Source of the DNA: DASUBV01 sp035763085
GTDB lineage: Bacteria; Actinomycetota; Actinomycetes; Streptosporangiales; Streptosporangiaceae
Direction: 5' to 3'
Length of the DNA stretch: 43,492 nt
NCBI GenBank assembly: GCA_035763085.1
Contig: DASUBV010000408.1
Location: 1-43,492, forward strand
Part shown: positions 38,077-43,492 of the stretch, piece by piece
How positions within the stretch are numbered: the first letter of the stretch is position 1
Layout of the letters: every line of letters begins with the position of its first letter
Made by a program: the position numbers and the translations under genes
The notes under the pieces: model-generated
Told to the model about the DNA's origin: nothing
The model's input: the letters and a program-made list of their open reading frames with translations, nothing else
Database searches by the model: none

Positions 38077-39408
38077 GTGACCACCTCTGCCTCGCCGCGG
38101 CGGCCGGGCCCGCCGGTCACCGCGGCTTCCCGCACGTCCTGGCCGGGCGCCTTGGCGGACCGGGCGCTGAGCATCCTGCTGGCCGACGTCCGGCGGCCGC
38201 GCGGCCCGCTGATCGTCGCGGCGCTGCTGGCCGTCAGCGCGCTGATCGCGCTGCCGCGGCAGTGGTCGGCACTCGGCCCGGCGCTGCCGCTGGTGGCCCT
38301 GGCCGCCACCGCGCCGGTGGCGCTGATCCGGCGCTACCCGGCCGCGGCTATCTCGGTGCTGCTGGCGGCCGGCGCCGCGTTCATGATCTTCGGCCGGCTG
38401 GTCTGGCCGGTCCCGGCCATCGCCGGCTGGCTGCTGGCCCTGGCCGCCTGCCCGCTGGTGCTCAGCCGCCGCGGCGCGGTGTGGGCACTGGCCGTCAGCG
38501 AGCTGGCCGTGCTCACCGCCGCCGGGGTCCCCGGCGCCAGCCCGTGGGACGCGACGCTGGCCGAGGCGCTGGCCGTCGTCGCGGCGTGGGGCGCGGGGGA
38601 GACCCTGCGCGCCCGGCGCCGGGCCGCCGCCGATCACGCCGCGGCCGCCGCCCGGCTGCGCGACCTGGGCGAGCGCGAGGTGCTGGCCCGCGAGCGCGCC
38701 GCGATCGCCCGCGAGCTGCACGACGTCGTCGCCCACCACGTCTCGATGATCGCGGTGCGGGCCGGCACCGCCCCGTACGCCATCGACGGGCTGCCCGGTC
38801 CCGGCGCCGAGGCGTTCGGCGAGATCGCCCAGCAGGCCCGGACCGCGCTGACCGAGCTGCGGGTGGTGCTCGGCGTGCTGCGCGACCCCGGCCGCGCGTC
38901 GGAGGCGGCGCCGCAGCCGGGGCTGGCCGACGTGCCCGGCCTGCTGGCCCGGGCGCGCAGCGCCGGCACGAACGTGACGTCCGAGCAGGCCGGCCTGGCC
39001 CGGCCGCTGCCCGGCTCGGTGGAGTTGTGCGGCTACCGCATCGTCCAGGAGGCCGTCACCAACGCCGGGCGGCACGCCCCCGGCAGCCAGGTCCGGGTGA
39101 CGCTCGGCTACCAGCAGGCCGCGCTGGCGGTAACCGTCCGCAATGACGCCCCGGCGCCGGCCCGGCTGGCGGCGCGCGACCCGGTGCCGGCCGCCGGGTT
39201 CGGGCTGACCGGCCTGCGCGAGCGGGTCGCGATGCTGGGCGGCCAGATCACTGCCGGGCCAGACGGGGCGGGCGGGTTCGCGGTCAGCGCGGTGCTGCCC
39301 GCGCCGCCGGGGGCGGCCGCGCCGGCCGGGCCGGAGGGCGCCAGGCTGGCGGGGAGCATCGGGCCGGCTGGGGGCGCCGGGCCAGCGGGGGACCAGGCGG
39401 GCACGTGA
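38077..39408 (+). CDS. Sensor histidine kinase, NarL-type (HisKA_3)
   Basis: The 443-residue kinase has an N-terminal membrane part of five or six hydrophobic segments (about 45-175). The dimerisation and phosphoacceptor domain follows: ERAAIARELHDVVAHHVSMIAVRAG, with the phosphorylated histidine at His215. The ATPase domain has EAVTNAGRHAPGSQVRV (N box) and GFGLTGLRERVAMLGG (G box). The C-terminus is an Ala/Gly/Pro tail. It is therefore a membrane sensor with its signal perceived in or near the membrane. The start GTG 38077 is six bases after CATGCT. It overlaps the response-regulator gene by four bases. Confidence 0.9.
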   Translation: MTTSASPRRPGPPVTAASRTSWPGALADRALSILLADVRRPRGPLIVAALLAVSALIALPRQWSALGPALPLVALAATAPVALIRRYPAAAISVLLAAGAAFMIFGRLVWPVPAIAGWLLALAACPLVLSRRGAVWALAVSELAVLTAAGVPGASPWDATLAEALAVVAAWGAGETLRARRRAAADHAAAAARLRDLGEREVLARERAAIARELHDVVAHHVSMIAVRAGTAPYAIDGLPGPGAEAFGEIAQQARTALTELRVVLGVLRDPGRASEAAPQPGLADVPGLLARARSAGTNVTSEQAGLARPLPGSVELCGYRIVQEAVTNAGRHAPGSQVRVTLGYQQAALAVTVRNDAPAPARLAARDPVPAAGFGLTGLRERVAMLGGQITAGPDGAGGFAVSAVLPAPPGAAAPAGPEGARLAGSIGPAGGAGPAGDQAGT

Positions 39409-40139
39409 CCAGCACCGGAGAAGAATCAGTAACGGGCGATGCGGGGCCGGACGAGCCCGCGCCGCTGAGCGTGCTCATCGTCGATGACCAGGCGGTGGTC
39501 CGGCTCGGCTTCACCGCGCTGCTGGAGTCCCAGCCGGACCTGACCGTCGTCGGCCAGGCCGGCAACGGCCAGCAGGCCATCCGGCTGGCCCGCCAGGAGC
39601 ATCCCGACGTCGTGCTCATGGACATCCGGATGCCGGTGATGGACGGGATCACCGCCACCCGCGAGATCACCGCCGGCCCGCGCCCGCCGCGGGTGCTGGT
39701 GCTGACCACGTTCGACCTGGACGACTACGTCTACGACGCGCTGCGCGCGGGGGCCAGCGGGTTCCTGCTCAAGGACGCCACCCCGGAGGAGATCCTCCGC
39801 GCCGTCCGGGTGGTCGGCGGCGGCGAGGCGCTGCTCGCGCCCGCGGTAACCAGCCGGCTGATCGCCGAGTTCGCGAGCCGGGCCGCCCTGGTGCCGCCGC
39901 CGGAGCTGGCCAGCCTCACCCCGCGCGAGCACGAGGTGCTGCTGCAGGTCGCCGCCGGCCTGGCCAACGCCGAGATCGCCCGGCGGCTGGGCCTGGCCGG
40001 GCAGACGGTCAAGTCGCACGTCAGCTCGGTGCTGTTCAAGCTGGGCCTGCGCGACCGGGTGCAGGCGGTGATCCTGGCCTATGAGTCGGGCCTGGTCGTG
40101 CCGGGAGCAGGTAACCGCCCTGACCTGCCGGAGGCATAG
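39405..40139 (+). CDS. NarL/FixJ-family response regulator
   Basis: The 244-residue protein has a receiver domain (SVLIVDDQAVVRLGFTALL ... PDVVLMDIRMPVMDG) with the phosphoacceptor Asp73, the acidic pair Asp27/Asp28 and the switch threonine in VLTTFD. A C-terminal LuxR-type helix-turn-helix follows (LTPREHEVLLQVAAGLANAEIARRLGLAGQTVKSHVSSVLFKLGLRDRVQAVILAYESG). It is the partner of the kinase that ends inside its start (GTG 39405). The first 20 residues are an unusual acidic extension. The target genes are unknown; nearby genes with promoters are candidates only. Confidence 0.93.
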   Translation: MTSTGEESVTGDAGPDEPAPLSVLIVDDQAVVRLGFTALLESQPDLTVVGQAGNGQQAIRLARQEHPDVVLMDIRMPVMDGITATREITAGPRPPRVLVLTTFDLDDYVYDALRAGASGFLLKDATPEEILRAVRVVGGGEALLAPAVTSRLIAEFASRAALVPPPELASLTPREHEVLLQVAAGLANAEIARRLGLAGQTVKSHVSSVLFKLGLRDRVQAVILAYESGLVVPGAGNRPDLPEA

Positions 40140-40301
40140 CGCAGGACGAGGCCAGGCGGGCAGGGCGAAGGATGGCGGGCCGTGCTGGCAACGGCGGTGG
40201 CGCTGCGGATGCGCTGGCGCGCCCGGATGCGCGTGCTGTCGTGCTGGCGCTGCGGCGAAATCCAGGTGCGTGCCCGGCCGCGCTGCGCCTACGGTGAGGG
40301 C

Positions 40302-41345
40302 GTGCTGGCACCTCCTGAGGACCTGACCGAGGCCGGGCTGGCCGCCGCGCTGGACCAGGGCTGGGGGCTCACCGCCGCCGCGCTGGCCTACCGCCCGGTC
40401 GGCTGGGGCAGCCACCACTGGGAGCTGACTGATGACAGCGGCACCCGGTGGTTCGTCACCGTCGATGACCTGAGCACCCGGCTGCTGCGGGCCGGCGACA
40501 CGGTGCAGGCCGCCTCCGGGCGGCTGCGCGCCTCGCTGGCCGCGGCCAGCGCGCTGCGCGACAGCGGCCGGGAGTTCGTGGTGGCGCCGGTCCCGGCCCG
40601 CAGCGGCGAGCCGGTGCAGCCCGCGGGCGAGCGCTTCCCGGTCGCGGTGTACCCGCTGATCGAGGGGGAGAGCTTCACCTGGGGCGGCGACCTGCCGGAC
40701 GGCCACGCGCGCGCGGTGCTGGACATGGTCATCGGCGTGCACACCGCCCCGGCCGCCGTCGCCGCGCTGGCCCGTGCCGATGACTTCTGGATCCCGCAGC
40801 GCGACGAGCTGGAGGCCGCCCTGGCCGGGACCGCGGGCGGTGCCCCGGCGCCGGGCCCGGCTGGCGCGGGCCCCGCGGGCCCGGATGGCGCGGCCGGGTG
40901 CGGGCCGTACGCGGCCGCGGCGCGGGACCTGCTGGCGGGCGCCGCGGGAGCGGTCACCCGGCAGCTGCGCCGCTACGACAAGCTGGTCGCGCTGGCCGCC
41001 GGCCGGGCCGGGCGGGCCGTGCTCACCCACGGCGAGCCGCATCCCGGCAACACGATGCGCACGCCCGGCGGGTGGCGGCTCATCGACTGGGACACGGTGC
41101 TGGTCGCGCCGCCCGAGCGGGACCTGTGGGACACCGACCCCGGCGACGGGTCCCTGCTGGCCTCCTACGCCGCCGCCACCGGGGTGCGGCCGGACCCGGA
41201 CCTGCTGGAGCTGTACCGGGTCCGCTGGGACCTGTCCGACCTCGCGCTCGGCGTCCGGCACTTCCGCCGCCCGCACGGCCGCAGCCCCAACGATGAGAAG
41301 GAGTGGGGGGTGCTGCAGACGCTGATCGATCGCGTCACGGCCTAG
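40302..41345 (+). CDS. Aminoglycoside phosphotransferase (APH)-like kinase
   Basis: GTG 40302 follows a TACGGT box (40290-40295) by exactly six bases, so this start is preferred over the ATG at 40182. The 347-residue protein has the APH/choline-kinase fold. VLTHGEPHPGNTM (about 241-252) is the Brenner motif with the catalytic aspartate replaced by Glu in H-G-E, and LIDWDTVLVAPPERDLW (about 260-276) holds the metal-binding D of IDWD. The HGE in place of HGD is worth noting. The family phosphorylates antibiotics, choline, homoserine and other small alcohols. No substrate can be read from the sequence. Confidence 0.8.
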   Translation: MLAPPEDLTEAGLAAALDQGWGLTAAALAYRPVGWGSHHWELTDDSGTRWFVTVDDLSTRLLRAGDTVQAASGRLRASLAAASALRDSGREFVVAPVPARSGEPVQPAGERFPVAVYPLIEGESFTWGGDLPDGHARAVLDMVIGVHTAPAAVAALARADDFWIPQRDELEAALAGTAGGAPAPGPAGAGPAGPDGAAGCGPYAAAARDLLAGAAGAVTRQLRRYDKLVALAAGRAGRAVLTHGEPHPGNTMRTPGGWRLIDWDTVLVAPPERDLWDTDPGDGSLLASYAAATGVRPDPDLLELYRVRWDLSDLALGVRHFRRPHGRSPNDEKEWGVLQTLIDRVTA

Positions 41346-41423
41346 CAGCACCCGTCCCGCCGTCTCGCCGCCGTGGCAGCACACGCGCCCGGCAGGACTG
41401 CCTCGCGTGGCACGATGTCGGGC

Positions 41424-41924
41424 ATGCGCTATCTAGTCCGGGAAAAGATCTTCGCCATCGGCGACGACTTCTGGGTGACCGACGAGCAGGGAAACCAGGT
41501 CTACCTGGTGGACGGCAAGGCCATGCGGCTGCGGGAGACCTTCGAGCTCAAGGACTCCTCGGGCCAGGTCGTCGCGGTCATCCGCAAGAAGCTGCTGAGC
41601 CTGCACGACGGCATGAACATCGAGCGCGACGGCCAGGTCATCGCGACGGTCAAGAAGGCGCTGTTCTCGCCGCTGCATCACCGCTCGACGGTCGAGCTGG
41701 CCGGCGGCGGCCAGCTGGAGGCGGTCGGCAACATCCTGGACAAGGAATTCGAGATCCGCTGGAACGGCTCGCTGCTGGCGCAGATCTCCCGGTCCTGGTT
41801 CCGGATGCGGGACACCTACGGCGTCGACATCGCGCCGGGCCAGGACGACGCGCTGATCCTGGCGGTGGCGGTGTGCCTGGACCGGATCCACCACGATGAG
41901 CAGGAAGCGCACCGGGACCGCTGA
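41424..41924 (+). CDS. LURP-one-related family protein
   Basis: Starting at ATG 41424, the 166-residue protein reads MRYLVREKIFAIGDDFWVTDEQGNQVYLVDGKAMRLRETFELKDSSGQVVAVIRKKLLSLHDGMNIERDGQVIATVKKALFSPLHHRSTVELAGGG. This is a tubby-like beta-barrel of the LURP-one-related (DUF567) family: repeated strand pairs with G-Q/N-x-V-Y-x-V-x-G-K and the terminal helix in LAVAVCLDRIHHD. The fold resembles phospholipid scramblases. No enzymatic residues are evident. It lies between two APH-fold kinase genes. ATG 41415 is three codons upstream. Confidence 0.85.
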   Translation: MRYLVREKIFAIGDDFWVTDEQGNQVYLVDGKAMRLRETFELKDSSGQVVAVIRKKLLSLHDGMNIERDGQVIATVKKALFSPLHHRSTVELAGGGQLEAVGNILDKEFEIRWNGSLLAQISRSWFRMRDTYGVDIAPGQDDALILAVAVCLDRIHHDEQEAHRDR

Positions 41925-41993
41925 GCGCCTGGCGCCGGCCGGGATCAGGCGGCCGGCCGCGGCGCGGCCGGGCGGCCGGGTGAGGAGGCGACG

Positions 41994-43157
41994 ATGACCG
42001 GCGCGGGCAGCGCCCCCGGCGCCTCGGGCCCTGACGCGGCCGGGCTGGCTGCGGCCGGGGCGGCGGCGCTCGGCGTGCCGCTGGCCGGGCCGGTTCCACT
42101 GGCGGCCAGCGCGCGGTCGGCCGTGCTGCGCTGCCGCGAGCCGGGCGGCGGCACGGTCGTGGTCAAGGGCTACCCGCGCGATGACGAGGGCGCCGCCAGC
42201 TTCGCCGCCGAGGCGGCCGGCCTGACGCTGGCGGCCGGCTCCGGTCTGGCGCCCCGGCTGCTGGCCGCCGACCCGGGCTCGCTGACCATCGTGATGTCCG
42301 ACCTGGGCACCGCGCCGAGCATGGCCGACCTGCTGCTGGACAGTCACGTGCCGGACGCCGCCCGGCCGGCCGCGGCCGCGCTCACCGGCTGGGCCCGCGC
42401 GCTCGGCCAGCTCGCGGCGCATGGCGCCGGCCAGGCGGCCGAGCACGCCCGGCTGCTGGCCCGCTATGGCGGCGTGCCGGGCTCTGGCTACGTGGCTCAG
42501 CTCGGCGCGCGGATCCAGGACACCGCGCAGCGGGCGGCCCGGATCGGCGTGACCGCCGTGCCCGGCGGGCTCGACGACGAGCTGGGCCAGCTGGCCGAGT
42601 TCGCGGCCGCGACCAGGTACCAGGTGTTCTCGCCGGGCGACGTGTGCCCCGACAACAACCTGGTGACCCGCGACGGCGTCCGGTTCGTGGACTTCGAGGC
42701 GGCCGGCTTTCACCCGGTCTTCCTGGATGCCGCCTACCTGCGGATGCCGTTCTCCAGCTGCTGGTGCGTCGCGACCCTGCCGCAGGCGCTGGCCGCCAGC
42801 GCCGAGGCGGCTTACCGGGCGGGCGTCACGCGGGTCTACCCGGACCTGGCCGGCGACGCCACCTGGCAGCACGGCGTGCGGCTGGCCATGGCCGCCTGGA
42901 CGCTCAGCTCGCTCGGCTCGCTGCTGGCCGGGGCGCTGGCCGGCGACGCGCCGCTGACGGCCGGGCGGCCCGCGCCGGGCTGGCGGCAGCTGCTGCGGCA
43001 CCGCTGGCGGACCGTCGCCGCCGAGCTGGCCGTCTCCGGGGAACTGCCGGCCGTGCTGGCCCTGACCCGCGAGCTGCTGGCCGCCACCCGGCACTGGCAG
43101 GCTCCCCGGCTCGGGAGCTACCCGGCGCTGCCGGCCGGGCTCCCCGCCGGCGGCTAG
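41994..43157 (+). CDS. Phosphotransferase-fold (APH-like) protein
   Basis: GAGGAGG five bases before the ATG fixes the start. The 387-residue product shows a kinase-like fold: GGTVVVKGYPRDDEGAASFAAEAAGLTLA with the lysine of the N-lobe, then LTIVMSDLGTAPSMADLLL. Near 215-240 it has FSPGDVCPDNNLVTRDGVRFVDFEAAGFHP, a form of the Brenner motif (GDVCPDNN) with the VDFE metal site. The rest is a helical C-terminal part. It may phosphorylate a small molecule. The family relationship is clear at the motif level; the substrate is not known. Confidence 0.7.
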   Translation: MTGAGSAPGASGPDAAGLAAAGAAALGVPLAGPVPLAASARSAVLRCREPGGGTVVVKGYPRDDEGAASFAAEAAGLTLAAGSGLAPRLLAADPGSLTIVMSDLGTAPSMADLLLDSHVPDAARPAAAALTGWARALGQLAAHGAGQAAEHARLLARYGGVPGSGYVAQLGARIQDTAQRAARIGVTAVPGGLDDELGQLAEFAAATRYQVFSPGDVCPDNNLVTRDGVRFVDFEAAGFHPVFLDAAYLRMPFSSCWCVATLPQALAASAEAAYRAGVTRVYPDLAGDATWQHGVRLAMAAWTLSSLGSLLAGALAGDAPLTAGRPAPGWRQLLRHRWRTVAAELAVSGELPAVLALTRELLAATRHWQAPRLGSYPALPAGLPAGG

Positions 43158-43492
43158 TCACCCGACCGGGGCCCGGAACACGCCGTGACCAGCGCCCGCC
43201 TGCCGCGCTGCGGGTGCACGTGCTGAGCCGCTCATGGCGGCGGTCCCACCGCCGGCCCGGACCCAGCAGCCCCGCCGGGTGCGCAAACCAGGCGGGGCCG
43301 GATCCGACAGGAAGGAATCGGAATCACTCCCGATATTAGGGCAATTCCGGGCACAGGCGGACTGAGGCGGCAGGTTATCCGAGCGAGGACCTTGTCACGC
43401 TCATATGCTTGTGCCCGCACGCGTGCTGACCGGGCAGCCTGCGAACCCTCACCGGGGATCGGCCGGGTACGCACCGGGCACGCTCGGCGACG
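43158..43492. other. Gene-free end of the window
   Basis: Nothing coding is convincing here. GGAATCGGAATC at about 43315 is a short direct repeat, followed by an AT-richer CGATATTAGGG. Part of a promoter for a gene beyond the window could lie here, but no hexamer pair stands out. Confidence 0.3.

Noticed and set aside
39426..41384. 652-residue minus-strand frame across the response regulator and kinase genes
   Set aside because: Same reason: low-complexity antisense of real genes, no ribosome binding site and no motif.
41433..43094. 553-residue minus-strand frame opposite the LURP-one and phosphotransferase-fold genes
   Set aside because: Antisense shadow of two recognised genes.
43232..43474. 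80-residue minus-strand frame at the window end
   Set aside because: No start signal, no recognisable sequence, and composition typical of random GC-rich frames.

Overview
The window is chromosomal DNA of a very GC-rich actinomycete, probably a soil-dwelling filamentous one. The evidence is GC-saturated third codon positions, GTG starts, glnE (GlnE adenylyltransferase) with an actinobacterial GlnA2-type glutamine synthetase and glutamine-dependent NAD synthase nearby, a mycothiol-type maleylpyruvate isomerase, and many apparently leaderless genes (a TAnnnT box six or seven bases before the start codon). I cannot name the genus. No rRNA, tRNA, CRISPR array, insertion sequence or integrase was seen.

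Layout. 0-1.8 kb: tail of a DeoR-type regulator and two divergent GNAT acetyltransferases. 1.8-6.7 kb: an island of visibly lower GC holding a 21-residue leader ORF, a Nudix hydrolase, a PfkB-type kinase, a membrane-anchored squalene-cyclase-like toroid protein and a convergent HIT hydrolase. A decayed gene lies on each side (ATPase-like remnant on the left, MFS remnant on the right), so the island looks horizontally acquired. 6.7-9.6 kb: DHA2-type MFS exporter and SnoaL-like protein, divergent from an XRE/MmyB-like regulator. 10-18.6 kb: nadE, a secreted beta-helix protein, a YjbR-like protein, an acyl-CoA dehydrogenase behind a TetR-type palindrome, glnA2, a DUF5996 protein and a quinone oxidoreductase-like protein.

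18.7-32.7 kb: a catabolic cluster. Gentisate 1,2-dioxygenase, fumarylpyruvate hydrolase and maleylpyruvate isomerase form one overlapping operon divergent from an IclR regulator. A second set has a gentisate-dioxygenase-like cupin, a 3-hydroxybenzoate 6-hydroxylase-like flavoprotein and another FAH-family hydrolase. Then come a tandem-fused MarR regulator, a NitT/TauT-type ABC importer with its lipoprotein, and two decarboxylases of the types that act on dihydroxyphthalates. Together they suggest uptake of an aromatic acid, decarboxylation to a hydroxybenzoate, 6-hydroxylation to gentisate, and cleavage to pyruvate and fumarate. The promoters of the second catabolic set and of the transporter share an almost identical operator and translation leader, which points to one regulon.

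32.7-43.5 kb: an operon of an XRE-cupin regulator, a B3/4-domain protein and an ABM-like protein under a perfect palindrome; a VOC protein; glnE; a NarL-type two-component pair; and two phosphotransferase-fold proteins around a LURP-one-related protein. The catabolic cluster sits between glnA2 and glnE, genes that lie close together in many actinobacteria.
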